From assembly GCF_014635325.1 (NCBI RefSeq), contig NZ_BMCT01000002.1, positions 496,001 through 560,000 on the forward strand: a stretch of 64,000 bases of DNA, written 5' to 3'. The position numbers and the translations under genes were made by a program. This DNA comes from Azorhizobium oxalatiphilum (GTDB lineage Bacteria; Pseudomonadota; Alphaproteobacteria; Rhizobiales; Xanthobacteraceae). Position 1 is the first letter of the stretch, and the number at the start of each line of letters is the position of its first letter. The notes beneath the pieces were generated by a model. It did not search any database and was not told where the DNA came from. It saw nothing but the letters and a program-made list of their open reading frames with translations. Shown in pieces: positions 17,289 through 25,599 of this stretch.

Positions 17289-18617
17289 TCAGATCAGTTC
17301 CTTGCGTGCGGTCTCCGGCGCCATGATCGTGGCGAAGGCGGTGATCAGCGCGCAGCCGATGAGGAACAGCGAGATCGGCCAGGTGGCCCCCGTCCAGGCC
17401 AGCAGCGAGGCGGCGACGAAGGGGGTGAGGCCGCCGGAAATGGCCGCGCCGATCTGGAAGCCCAGCGAGGCGCCGGAATAGCGCAGGCGGGCCGGAAACA
17501 GCTCCGAATACCAGGGGGCACCGACGCCGAACATCACCATCTGGCCGCAGGAGATGGCCACCACGATGGTCGCGGTGACGATCATCGGATCACGGGTTTC
17601 CAGCAAGGCGAACATGGGGAAGGCGAAGCCGGCGCAGAACAGGCAGCTCAGCAGGAACATGGTCTTGCGGCCGAGCTTGTCCGACATCCAGCCGAACAGC
17701 GGGATGGTGAACAGAGCGATGAAGGCCGACGCCCACACGCCGTTGAGGATGGTCGCGCGCGCCATGCCGAGATTGGCGGTGGCGTAGGAGATGACGAAGA
17801 TGGAGGCGACGGAGGCGTAGGAGATCTCGGCGATCTTCAGACCCACGGCGGTGAAGAAGGGCCGGCGGTGATCGCGGAAGATCTCCACCAGCGGCGCCTG
17901 CGCCACCTGGCTCTTGGCCTTCATCTCGCGGAAGGCTGGGGTCTCGTCCAGCTTCAGGCGGATGAACAGGCCGACCACGATCAGCAGGATGGAGAGCAGG
18001 AAGGGAATGCGCCAGCCCCAGCTCAGGAAGGCGCTGTCGGGCATCTGCGAGACCAAAGCGAAGATGCCGATGGCGGCCAGATTGCCGATGGGATTGCCCA
18101 CCTGCACCATGGAGCCGAACAGGCCGCGCTTCTTGGCGGGGGCGTTCTCCACCACCATGAGCACCGCCCCGCCCCACTCGCCGCCGATGCCGATGCCCTG
18201 AACGAAGCGCAGGATCACCAGCAGGATGGGCGCGAGGATGCCGACCTGCTCATAGGTGGGCAGAAGGCCGATGCAGAAGGTGCCCAGCCCCATGATGACG
18301 ATGGTGGTGGCGAGCATGGCCTTGCGGCCGAGCTTGTCGCCATAATGGCCGAAGATGGCGGCGCCCAGCGGCCGCGCGAAATAGCCCACCGCATAGGTGC
18401 CGAAGGCGGCGATGGTGCCCATGGCCGGATCGCCCACGGGGAAGAACAGCTTGTTGAACACCAGCGCAGTGGCGGCGGCATAGATCAGGAAGTCGTACCA
18501 TTCGACAGCGGTGCCGATGACCGACGACCAGACGATGCGGCGCATCTCGTCGGGCGCCACCGCGCCGGCTGCGGCCGGCTCCGACTGGGTTGGGGACAGG
18601 GTTCCGGTAAACGTCAT
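17289..18617 (-). CDS. MFS transporter, metabolite:H+ symporter (MHS) family
   Basis: A 442-residue 12-TM transporter. The start of the core is GTAVEWYDFLIYAAATALVF, a hallmark of the MHS/ShiA-ProP group. Other signatures are GHYGDKLGRKAMLATTIVIMG (loop 2-3), RFVQGIGIGGEWGGA and GWMSDKLGRKTMF. It sits in the inner membrane and imports an organic acid or similar solute with protons. I start it at MTFTGTLS (ATG 18615-18617); the longer frame to 18788 is non-membrane filler. It is divergent from the XRE-cupin regulator across 690 bp. The substrate is unknown. Confidence 0.93.
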   Translation of the reverse strand: MTFTGTLSPTQSEPAAAGAVAPDEMRRIVWSSVIGTAVEWYDFLIYAAATALVFNKLFFPVGDPAMGTIAAFGTYAVGYFARPLGAAIFGHYGDKLGRKAMLATTIVIMGLGTFCIGLLPTYEQVGILAPILLVILRFVQGIGIGGEWGGAVLMVVENAPAKKRGLFGSMVQVGNPIGNLAAIGIFALVSQMPDSAFLSWGWRIPFLLSILLIVVGLFIRLKLDETPAFREMKAKSQVAQAPLVEIFRDHRRPFFTAVGLKIAEISYASVASIFVISYATANLGMARATILNGVWASAFIALFTIPLFGWMSDKLGRKTMFLLSCLFCAGFAFPMFALLETRDPMIVTATIVVAISCGQMVMFGVGAPWYSELFPARLRYSGASLGFQIGAAISGGLTPFVAASLLAWTGATWPISLFLIGCALITAFATIMAPETARKELI

Positions 18618-19307
18618 GTGGTGCCTCTCTGGATTATGGTTCTGGACGCACGCGGCCGGTCCCCGTCCGGCTTCTGCGTCCGGGCGGAGGGGCGGAACTC
18701 TTATGGGTCTTCCGGAGCGGCCCCGGCCTGCCGGAAACCGCCGTTTGACAAGGCTTGCGCAGGCGCCGGACGCGCGGGCACGGCCCATCGCTCCCCGCGC
18801 GACAGCGCAGGCGGTTCGGTGATCAGCAGATCAGGAACGCAACCTGATGATCATCTGCTCATGAATGGGCTACGTCTTCGCCGCAGGCGAAGGCGCGCGG
18901 AAAGCTTGAGGGGGCGGACGGCCGCAAGGGCCGGAACCGGGGCTCGGTGCCAGGGTGTGCAAGGCCATGCGGCTGCTCTCTTCCCGAGGAGGCGAAACCG
19001 GCGCCCCGACAAGGCCCGCGATCCCGTCCATGTCGCAAAAGCAACATGTTTACTGACAGAAATCAAGCGCGCCGAAACCGTGGAAACGCGCCCCCACGGG
19101 CCGTTGCGGCGCCTAGGGGAAGCGCAGGCGCCTGTTTGCATTATTTTCCGTCAGGCAACAGGCTGGCGGGCTGGCTTTGCATGAATTTGATGCGCCGCAC
19201 TGGCGAGAATTTCCGCATCACGCCCCCGCATCTGCTAAACAGATTTTCGAATTTTGCGCCGCGCGCCCGCCCCTGCGGGCGGCGCTGCGGCAATCGGGGA
19301 TTTTCGC
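18618..19307. other. Long divergent intergenic region with repeats, no supported gene
   Basis: 690 bp between divergent genes. Around 18820-18865 is an inverted repeat (GATCAGCAGATCAGG against CCTGATGATCATCTGCTC). At 18878-18896 a CTTCGCC/GGCGAAG hairpin follows. Near the regulator are direct repeats TTTGCATTATTTT (19135-19147) and TTTGCATGAATTT (19176-19188), 41 bp apart, possible operator sites. Short frames here lack start signals and family features. Confidence 0.5.
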
Positions 19308-19904
19308 GTGCTAGACGCCAGCAAGGCCGACCGGCTCGGTCCCAACCTGCGGCAGCTTCGAACCGAGAAGGGCCTGACGCTGGACCGGCTGGCGACCGCC
19401 AGCGCGCTCACGCGCGGCTATCTCTCGCTGGTGGAGCGCGGCCTCAAGACGCCGTCCATCACCGCTCTGCTGCGCCTTGCCGAGGCGCTGGGCGTCAACA
19501 TCGCGCAGCTGTTCGACCTCAATGCCAAGCCGAGCGCGCAGTATACGCTGACCCGCAATGGCGAGGCGATGCAGGGGCCGGATGGCGGCTTCGGCCTGTT
19601 CCCGCTGGCGGCCGGCCGCACCCGGAAGATGATGGAGCCCTTCCTCATGACGCCGGACATGAAGCCGGCGGTGCGCTCGGACCCGCGCTGGGCCCATGGC
19701 GGCGAGGAACTGCTGTTCGTGGTCTCCGGCCGCATCGCCATCCAGCTCGGGGCGGAAGAGCTGGAGATGAGCGCGGGCGACTGCCTCTATTTCGAGGGCG
19801 AGATCAAGCACGAGGTGCGCAGCGTAGGCCCCGTGCGCGCGCAGGTGCTGGTGGTCATCGCGTTGCCGCAGGATGCCCCGGACGCTGGCACGCCCGCGAG
19901 CTGA
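19308..19904 (+). CDS. XRE family transcriptional regulator with cupin sensor domain
   Basis: About 198 residues from the GTG at 19308, which has GGGGA six bases upstream. An HTH_XRE domain spans roughly residues 10-65 (LGPNLRQLRTEKGLTLDRLATASALTRGYLSLVERG), and a C-terminal cupin_2 domain contains ELLFVVSGRIAIQLG and ELEMSAGDCLYFEGEIKHEV. This architecture often senses a small metabolite and controls a linked transporter or catabolic gene. Here the MHS transporter is divergent and is the natural target. Confidence 0.9.
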   Translation: MLDASKADRLGPNLRQLRTEKGLTLDRLATASALTRGYLSLVERGLKTPSITALLRLAEALGVNIAQLFDLNAKPSAQYTLTRNGEAMQGPDGGFGLFPLAAGRTRKMMEPFLMTPDMKPAVRSDPRWAHGGEELLFVVSGRIAIQLGAEELEMSAGDCLYFEGEIKHEVRSVGPVRAQVLVVIALPQDAPDAGTPAS

Positions 19905-19983
19905 CGCCTTCGCCCAGTTGGCGCGGGTGTCGGAACCCGCGCCGCGCCGCACCCCGGCGCTGACCGCAGGGCGCGAACCGGCC

Positions 19984-20646
19984 TCAGCCGAAGCGGTTCG
20001 GCCCCGCGGTGCCGCGCTGCGCCCAGAAGACGATGAGCACGATGATGCCGACCAGCGGCACCAGCGCCAGCAGCACCCACCAGCCGCTGCGGTCGCAATC
20101 GTGCAGGCGGCGGACGGACTGGGCGATGGAGGGCAGCAGCACCGCCAGCGAGAACAGGTTCGACAAGGGCGAGAAATCGCCCCGCGTCAGCCCCAAGTCC
20201 ACGAGCCCGAGCGCAAAGCCGACCACCGTGGTGAACAGCAGGAAGTACCAGAATTCCGAGCGGCTGGCCCGCCCGGAGAAGGTGGCGTATTTGTTGAACG
20301 CCGTGAGGATGGCATCCTTCATGTCCACGGATGGCGGCGGCGCCCAGCCGGCGGCGCCATAGGCCCCGTGCCCGTAAGCGCTGCCCGAATATCCGCCGCC
20401 CGCGTATCCACCGCCCGCATAGCCGCCGCCCGCGCCGAGCGGCGGCGGCGCGCCAGCAGTGGTGTGGGCCGAAGCCAGCGGCGTTTCGGCCAGCGGCGCC
20501 CATCCCGGCATGTCCTCGGTCCAGACCAGGGTCTGGCCTGTCACGACCCCGGCCTCCATGAGCGCGGTCATCTGCGGCGTCGAATACGGCCCCTTCTGGA
20601 CCCCGTTTTCACCATAGAACCACTGGGCCGAACTGAAATCGGACAT
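19984..20646 (-). CDS. GYF-DUF805 membrane protein, paralogue 2
   Basis: A 220-residue protein. The N-terminal GYF_2-like domain (residues 6-50: QWFYGENGVQKGPYSTPQM, VWTEDMPGWAPLAE) is followed by a Gly/Tyr-rich linker with a repeated AGGGY unit, then a DUF805 domain with four hydrophobic segments (FWYFLLFTTVVGFALGLVDL, RRLHDCDRSGWWVLLALVPLVGIIVLIVFW). The start is at ATG 20644-20646 with GGAGGAT upstream. It is very similar in plan to the gene just upstream (20761-21396), a tandem duplication. Function unknown; inner membrane. Confidence 0.9.
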   Translation of the reverse strand: MSDFSSAQWFYGENGVQKGPYSTPQMTALMEAGVVTGQTLVWTEDMPGWAPLAETPLASAHTTAGAPPPLGAGGGYAGGGYAGGGYSGSAYGHGAYGAAGWAPPPSVDMKDAILTAFNKYATFSGRASRSEFWYFLLFTTVVGFALGLVDLGLTRGDFSPLSNLFSLAVLLPSIAQSVRRLHDCDRSGWWVLLALVPLVGIIVLIVFWAQRGTAGPNRFG

Positions 20647-20760
20647 GCGTCGCTCATCCTCCAGGGAATCCGGAACCGGAAACAGGGTCAGGATCTGGCG
20701 GAGGAATGATCGAAAGGTCAATGGGGCGGGCCGCATGCCCGCCCCTCGTGAGAAGCGCTC

Positions 20761-21396
20761 TCAGCCGAAGCGGTTCCGGCCCTGCGTGCCCTGCGAGGCC
20801 CAGAAGACGATGAGCACGATGATGCCGATCAGCGGCACGAACAGCAGCAGATACCACCAGCCGCTACGGTCGGTGTCGTGCAGGCGGCGGGCGGACAGCG
20901 CGATCTGGGGAATGATCACCGCCAGCGAGAACAGATTGCTGAGCGGCGAGACGCCATCCTCCAGCATGGTGCTGAACACCATCAGATCGACCATGCCGAG
21001 CACGAAGGCGGCCAGCAGGCAGAACAGCGCGAAATACCAGAATTCCGAACGGCTCGCCCGGCCCGAGAAGGTGAAATACTGGCTGAACGCCCGCTTCACC
21101 GCCTCGCCCATGCCCACCGGACGCGGGCCGGGCGCGATGCCCCCGCCGCCCACCGCCCCGTTGCCCACGCCGCCGCCCTGCGGGGCATAGCCGCCCGGTA
21201 TCTGCGGCGGGCCGCCGGCCGATGCTGTGGCGAGCGGGCTCTGGGCCAGCGGCAGCCAGCCCGCCATGCCCGCCGTCCACACCACCGTCTGCGAATTGAT
21301 GGCGCCCGCCTGCAGCAGCGCCTTCATCTGCTCGGTGCTGTAGGGGCCCTTCTGCTCCCCGTTGGCGCCGTAGAACCATTCGTCATGTCCAGCCAT
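20761..21396 (-). CDS. GYF-DUF805 membrane protein, paralogue 1
   Basis: A 211-residue paralogue of the downstream gene. It has a GYF_2-like start (DEWFYGANGEQKGPYSTEQM, VWTAGMAGWLPLAQ), a Gly/Pro-rich linker without the AGGGY repeats, and a DUF805 domain (FSGRASRSEFWYFALF, ARRLHDTDRSGWWYLLL). Both proteins end in the same NRFG. The ATG is at 21394-21396. The linkers have diverged much more than the two domains, which suggests the folded parts are under selection. Confidence 0.9.
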   Translation of the reverse strand: MAGHDEWFYGANGEQKGPYSTEQMKALLQAGAINSQTVVWTAGMAGWLPLAQSPLATASAGGPPQIPGGYAPQGGGVGNGAVGGGGIAPGPRPVGMGEAVKRAFSQYFTFSGRASRSEFWYFALFCLLAAFVLGMVDLMVFSTMLEDGVSPLSNLFSLAVIIPQIALSARRLHDTDRSGWWYLLLFVPLIGIIVLIVFWASQGTQGRNRFG

Positions 21397-21920
21397 GCCC
21401 GCACCATCTTCCCAGTGAGTTGCGCACGATCCCCGAGCATCCGGTCCCCCGTCCCAGCCGGCCTGCGCCGAACGCCCGTCCGTTACGATGCCCCCGGCCT
21501 TACGCCGCCCGCGCACGGGCCGCGTCCTCGGCAGCGCAGGGCACATCGAATCCCCCGCGCCGTGGCGGGCCGGCCACCTGCCGCCTCGGCATGACGCAAC
21601 GATACCGGCGCCCCATACCAGCGGCAATTGCAATCGCGCCCCGCAGGTTGTGGCGGCATCTCTCCCCTGTTCCGCCTCGGGCGCCAGATGAAGAAGAAGG
21701 GCGAAACCACGGCGCAGCGATTAACGATGCGGCCGTGCATGATACCTCACGATTGCTTGAGCACATCCCTGCGCCAATCCGCCGCCATTCCTTGCATGAC
21801 ACCTGCCGGTGCGGGGAAATGCGTGGCTTTATCCTGTCGGATTTCGAAACAAATCGAAACCTTCTCTTAAGACGTGCGACCGAATTTCGAGCGCGACCCA
21901 GACCACAAGGAGCCCCCGAG
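21397..21920. other. Intergenic region, no supported gene
   Basis: 524 bp between divergent genes. The last ~90 bp before the IalB-like gene are more AT-rich and contain an inverted repeat TTTCGA-N6-TCGAAA (21842-21859), a candidate operator. Nothing else is recognisable. Confidence 0.4.
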
Positions 21921-22427
21921 ATGTCTGCACGCACGATCGCCACCGCGCTCGCCGTCCTCGCCCTCGCCGGATCGAGCGCCATGGCCGAGAAGGTCACGAA
22001 CATCGGCGCATTCGAGGACTGGACCGCCTATAGCTACAAGCTGAACGGAAAGCCCGAGTGCTATACCTTCAGCCGCCCGACAGCCATGAAGCCGGCCCGG
22101 CTGGACCATGGCGAGGTGGTGTTCATGATCACCGCCAAATCCAACGCCGCCTCGCGCACTGAAGCCAATTTCCAGGCGGGCTACACCTTCAAGGCCGGCT
22201 CCAACGTGGTCGCCAGCATCGGCGACGACACCTTCACCCTCACCACGGACGGCAGCAACGCCTGGCTGCGCCGGGCCGACCGCGAAGCGGATTTCCTGAA
22301 AGCCATCCGCGCCGGCGACAATATGGAGCTGACCGCCACCTCGGCGCGCGGCAATGACACCAGCTATGTGGTGTCGCTGGATGGCGTCACCGCCGCCACC
22401 AATCGCATCCTCACCCAGTGCCGCTGA
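21921..22427 (+). CDS. Invasion-associated locus B (IalB)-like periplasmic protein
   Basis: A 168-residue exported protein. The signal peptide is residues 1-22 (ALAVLALAGSSAMA, cut before EKV). The mature protein fits the IalB-family pattern: WTAYSYKLNGKPECYTFSRP with a cysteine, a beta-rich middle (FMITAKSNAA), GDDTFTLTTDGSNAWLR, and a final Cys. AAGGAG lies 8 bp before the ATG. Its stop TGA overlaps the ATG of the next gene, so the two are translated together. Confidence 0.82.
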   Translation: MSARTIATALAVLALAGSSAMAEKVTNIGAFEDWTAYSYKLNGKPECYTFSRPTAMKPARLDHGEVVFMITAKSNAASRTEANFQAGYTFKAGSNVVASIGDDTFTLTTDGSNAWLRRADREADFLKAIRAGDNMELTATSARGNDTSYVVSLDGVTAATNRILTQCR

Positions 22428-23104
22428 TGCGCCGGCTCGGCGCCCTGCTGCTGCTCTGCCTTCTGTTGCCGGGTCCGGCCGTCGCCTCAGGCACGGCCCC
22501 GGCGGCGGAACCGGAGGCGCCGAGCCTGATGCAGATCGGCGCCGATATCTGGGCAGGGATCGAGGCCAAGGCCAAAGCGGCAGCGCAAGCCGGGACCGCC
22601 CCCCGCGCCCCGGCCGGCGCGACGGAAGATGCCAATCTACCGGCGCTGCCCTATTTCGCCTCGCTGAAGCGCGAAGTGACCAATGTGCGCGTGGGGCCGG
22701 GCTTCGATTATCCCGTGCTCTGGGTCTTCCGCCGCGCCGGCTGGCCGGTGGAGGTGCTCAACCGCTTCGGCAACTGGCGCCGCATCCGCGACAGCGAGGG
22801 CGAGATGGCCTGGGTTCACATGGCCATGCTCTCCAACACCCGCACCGCCGCCATTCAGGCACCCGCCGGGCAGAATGTGGGCCTGCACAGCCGCCCGCAG
22901 CCCGAGGCACCGCTCATCGCGTGGCTGGCCCCCGACGTGCAGGTGCGGCTGGAACGCTGCCGCAACGACTGGTGCCGGGTGGCGGTGAAGGGCCGCCGGC
23001 TGGATGGCTACGTGCCGCAGGCCCGGCTCTGGGGCATCTATCCGGGCGACGACTACCCGGCCCGTCCGGCTCAGCCTGCGGCCGGGACACGCAACGAGGG
23101 CTGA
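22427..23104 (+). CDS. Exported SH3-domain protein
   Basis: 225 residues from the ATG overlapping the IalB stop. An N-terminal signal (ALLLLCLLLPGPAVA) is followed by a low-complexity stretch and two SH3-like (SH3_3/DUF1058) repeats: one around residues 75-135 (VTNVRVGPGFDYPVLWVFRRAGWPVEVL... MAWVHMAML), one around 145-210 (NVGLHSRPQPEAPLIAWLAPDVQVRLERC... GYVPQARLWGIYPG). Bacterial SH3 domains of this type bind peptidoglycan. It likely acts in the periplasm with its IalB-like partner. Confidence 0.87.
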   Translation: MRRLGALLLLCLLLPGPAVASGTAPAAEPEAPSLMQIGADIWAGIEAKAKAAAQAGTAPRAPAGATEDANLPALPYFASLKREVTNVRVGPGFDYPVLWVFRRAGWPVEVLNRFGNWRRIRDSEGEMAWVHMAMLSNTRTAAIQAPAGQNVGLHSRPQPEAPLIAWLAPDVQVRLERCRNDWCRVAVKGRRLDGYVPQARLWGIYPGDDYPARPAQPAAGTRNEG

Positions 23105-23862
23105 CAGGGCGCATAAGAGAGCAACCGCTCAACACCCGCGCGCGGCAAGACCCTCACCCGCCAGAAACCGGCCGATACCGGCATCGGCGACACAGCACCG
23201 AAGCCGGAACATCCGACTTCGGCACGAGGGAGGGCTGGGAGGGAACCCCGCCTTCGGTGCAGACGCCTTTCGCTTTGGTGCGTGCTTCCCACCTGACGGA
23301 TTGCTCCACATTACGCACCACGCGAAATGAATGGCCTCAAACACCCTGCAACATCAGTAATCACCCCCATCAAATACAACTATATAAAGTATTTCCAGAA
23401 AATATAATTACGACAACACGCCATACATTGTGCGGTGCAAATTCAATATCACTGCAACTGCGAGATGACCGAAACAAAATGCAACCGACATCATCCTTTT
23501 GCAGATGAGGTCAGTGCAACATGTGCTAAGGTCGCAAGTGCCCGCGTAGCTCAGCTTACGTACTCATGCATCCGTGCAGGCATCTGTGCGTAGGTCCGGG
23601 CGGGCGCAAGCGATCGATCCCTCGTACCGGGAATTCGGCTCGGAACCCGTTTGGGAAATCGGCGGCAGAAGGCCGCCGAGGGATTTTCGGTGATCCGTCA
23701 GGAGAAAATGCAGCCCCGATGCCGCGCATCGGGGCAAGCTTGCCACGCACCGGGCGCCGGAAAGACCCGGCGGACCGACCCGTCCGACTTTTCCAAACGG
23801 GCTCTCAAGTCGAATAGATCGCAGACCTGTTCAAGAAGGTTAAAAACCCGGAGGAGGCATCG
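23105..23862. other. Long intergenic region: repeat, AT-rich block, structured leader
   Basis: 758 bp. It carries a mosaic repeat (23151-23243), then an AT-rich block (about 23330-23520) probably containing promoters. A GC-rich, highly self-complementary block (about 23580-23815) follows, upstream of the sugar dehydrogenase. Visible stems are CGGCGGC/GCCGCCG (23663-23681), GCCCCGATGC/GCATCGGGGC (23712-23734) and CCGTTTGG-type pairs. The 15 bases at 23540-23554 look like a tRNA 5' end, but no tRNA can be completed. Confidence 0.5.
23151..23243 (-). repeat. Mosaic variant of the GC-rich repeat (long form)
   Basis: Read on the minus strand: a CCCTCCCAGCCCTCCC arm, an inserted pair of small hairpins (CCGAAGTCGG...CCGG, then CCGGTATCGGCCGG), and GGCGGGTGAGGG as the other arm. 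It has the same plan as 30402-30499. Confidence 0.65.
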
Positions 23863-25152
23863 ATGACTCGAGCTATTCGATTGGTGTTGCCTTGTACTTT
23901 AGCAGCCTTGCTCACCATGGCCGGACCGGCCACATCCCAGACCGCCCCCCAGGCCGCGAGCGGTGTTCCCGGCCTGGCCAGCACCACGGTGATGTCCGGA
24001 CGTGAATTCACCTGGGACATGGCCTTTTTGCCCGACGGCACGATGTTCTTCACCGAGAAGTGCCGCGGTCTCTCGGTTCGGCTGCCATCCGGCGCCGTCA
24101 ATGCATTGCTCGGGATGAAGGATACCAAGGGGTACGCCGACACTGCGGCGGACCTGTTCTGCAGCGGCCAGGCCGGCATGAACGGCGTGGCCGTGGACCC
24201 GGATTTCGCCACTAACCGCTTCATCTATGTGTATTCGGCGTCGGACATGACCGCGCCCGGAACAAACCGGGTGCTCCGGCTGACCGTGAATTCCGATCTG
24301 AACAAGGTCTCGAACCGGCAGGACATCGTCACCGACATCGCCTACAAGCCAAAGCCAAGCGACCATCCCTTCGGAGATCCCGGCGCGCACAATGGCGGCC
24401 GGCTCCGCTTCGGCCCCGCCGACGGCTTCCTCTATGTGACGACCGGCGACACCCATAATGGCGAGGTGCCGCAAAGCCCGACCCGCATCGGCGGCAAAGT
24501 GCTTCGGATCGACCGTGACGGAAAGCCCGCGGCAGGCAACAACCCGCCCCAGGGCTTCGACCCGCGCATCTTCACCTATGGCCACCGCAACCCGCAGGGC
24601 ATCTGCTTCCGCCCCGGCACGAACGAGCCCTTCACGGCGGAGAACGGGCCCTGGCATAGCGATGAGGTCACGCTGCTCAAGGCCGGTGGCAATGGCGGAT
24701 GGGATCCGCGCCCGAACATGGCTGGGCGCGGTGCGTGCCCCGACAACTATTGCGGATACTCCCCCAACCAGATGGGAGAGATGGATCCGAAGGAGCGCTC
24801 GGCCTACATGCCGATGACCGACACCAAGACCTATCCCAACGCCATGAAGCCGGCCTGGAACAATGAACTGCTCTCGCAGGGCATGTCCTCCTGCGTGTTC
24901 CTGAGCGGCCCGCAGTGGAAGGACTGGAACGGCAGGATGGTGGTGTCCTTCATGGGCATCGGCATTCACGGCACGCCGGTCGGCAACCGCCTCGATGTGC
25001 TCAACATCACGCCCGACGGTTCTTCCGCCACGCGCACGACCGTGTCCCTGCCGATGCCGGCAGGGCGCTTCCGCTCCCTCGTGCAAGCCCCCGATGGCAA
25101 CATCTATGTCGCCACCGATCAGGGCGATATCTACCAGCTCAAGCCCAAATGA
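23863..25152 (+). CDS. PQQ-type sugar (sorbosone/glucose) dehydrogenase family protein
   Basis: A 429-residue exported beta-propeller. The signal peptide is residues 1-26 (LAALLTMAGPATSQ). Family features are TWDMAFLPDGTMFFTE, GMNGVAVDPDF, HNGGRLRFGPADGFLYVTTGD, GHRNPQGICF and ENGPWHSDEVTLL, as in soluble glucose/sorbosone dehydrogenases that use PQQ in the periplasm. Three or more extra cysteines (KCRGL, LFCSGQ, RGACPDNYCGY) are present. The cytochrome c gene 130 bp downstream is the obvious electron acceptor. The substrate is unproven; a PQQ-independent HHIP-like role is possible. Confidence 0.85.
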   Translation: MTRAIRLVLPCTLAALLTMAGPATSQTAPQAASGVPGLASTTVMSGREFTWDMAFLPDGTMFFTEKCRGLSVRLPSGAVNALLGMKDTKGYADTAADLFCSGQAGMNGVAVDPDFATNRFIYVYSASDMTAPGTNRVLRLTVNSDLNKVSNRQDIVTDIAYKPKPSDHPFGDPGAHNGGRLRFGPADGFLYVTTGDTHNGEVPQSPTRIGGKVLRIDRDGKPAAGNNPPQGFDPRIFTYGHRNPQGICFRPGTNEPFTAENGPWHSDEVTLLKAGGNGGWDPRPNMAGRGACPDNYCGYSPNQMGEMDPKERSAYMPMTDTKTYPNAMKPAWNNELLSQGMSSCVFLSGPQWKDWNGRMVVSFMGIGIHGTPVGNRLDVLNITPDGSSATRTTVSLPMPAGRFRSLVQAPDGNIYVATDQGDIYQLKPK

Positions 25153-25281
25153 GACCGATCGGCAGCCGCGCCAGCGACTTCGCGGCGCGGCTGCCGTACT
25201 GCCTCCAAAGAGGAAGGTGCCCGTTCACGCGGGCCGATGGCATTCAACCAGCCGGATCGTTTAGGCCGGGAGGGCCGCTGG

Positions 25282-25599
25282 ATGACAGACCTTCGCCAAC
25301 TCGCTCTTACGACCTCCATTGCGCTTTTGATCTCAACACCTGCCGATGCGAACCCCGATCTCGCCAAAGCCAAGAATTGCGTGGCATGTCACTCCCTCGA
25401 GAGAAAGATGATCGGGCCGGCCTTCAAGGCCATCGCAGCACGTTATGCCAAGGATGAGTCCGCGGTCAGTGTTCTGAAAGAGAAGGTCATCAAGGGCGGC
25501 GGGGGCAGTTGGGGCCAGATGGCGATGCCGCCCCAGCCCGGCGTCTCCCCCGAAGAAGCCGAAAGCCTGGTCAAATGGATCTTGTCCCAGGAGCCCTGA
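25282..25599 (+). CDS. Small class I cytochrome c
   Basis: 105 residues from the ATG at 25282 (GGAGGG upstream). The signal peptide ends in STPADA. Heme attachment is CVACH at about mature residue 10, and the axial Met is probably in MAMPPQP. The pattern (AKNCVACHSLERKMIGPAFKAIAARY, GGGGSWGQMAMPP, WILSQEP) is that of cytochrome c551/c552. It sits right after the PQQ-type dehydrogenase and probably accepts its electrons. Confidence 0.92.
   Translation: MTDLRQLALTTSIALLISTPADANPDLAKAKNCVACHSLERKMIGPAFKAIAARYAKDESAVSVLKEKVIKGGGGSWGQMAMPPQPGVSPEEAESLVKWILSQEP

Noticed and set aside
18851-19141. 96-codon leftward frame in the long intergenic region
   Set aside because: Arg-rich sequence without RBS or recognisable fold; probably non-coding.
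19540-19552. Additional GTATAC site inside the XRE-cupin gene
   Set aside because: Lacks the flanking CATT/AAT half-sites and lies within coding sequence.
23540-23608. Possible tRNA (GCCCGCGTAGCTCAG start and a matching CGGGC end about 69 nt later)
   Set aside because: The D-stem cannot close, and there is no TψC arm (GTTCRA) or CCA; only the 5' end looks tRNA-like.
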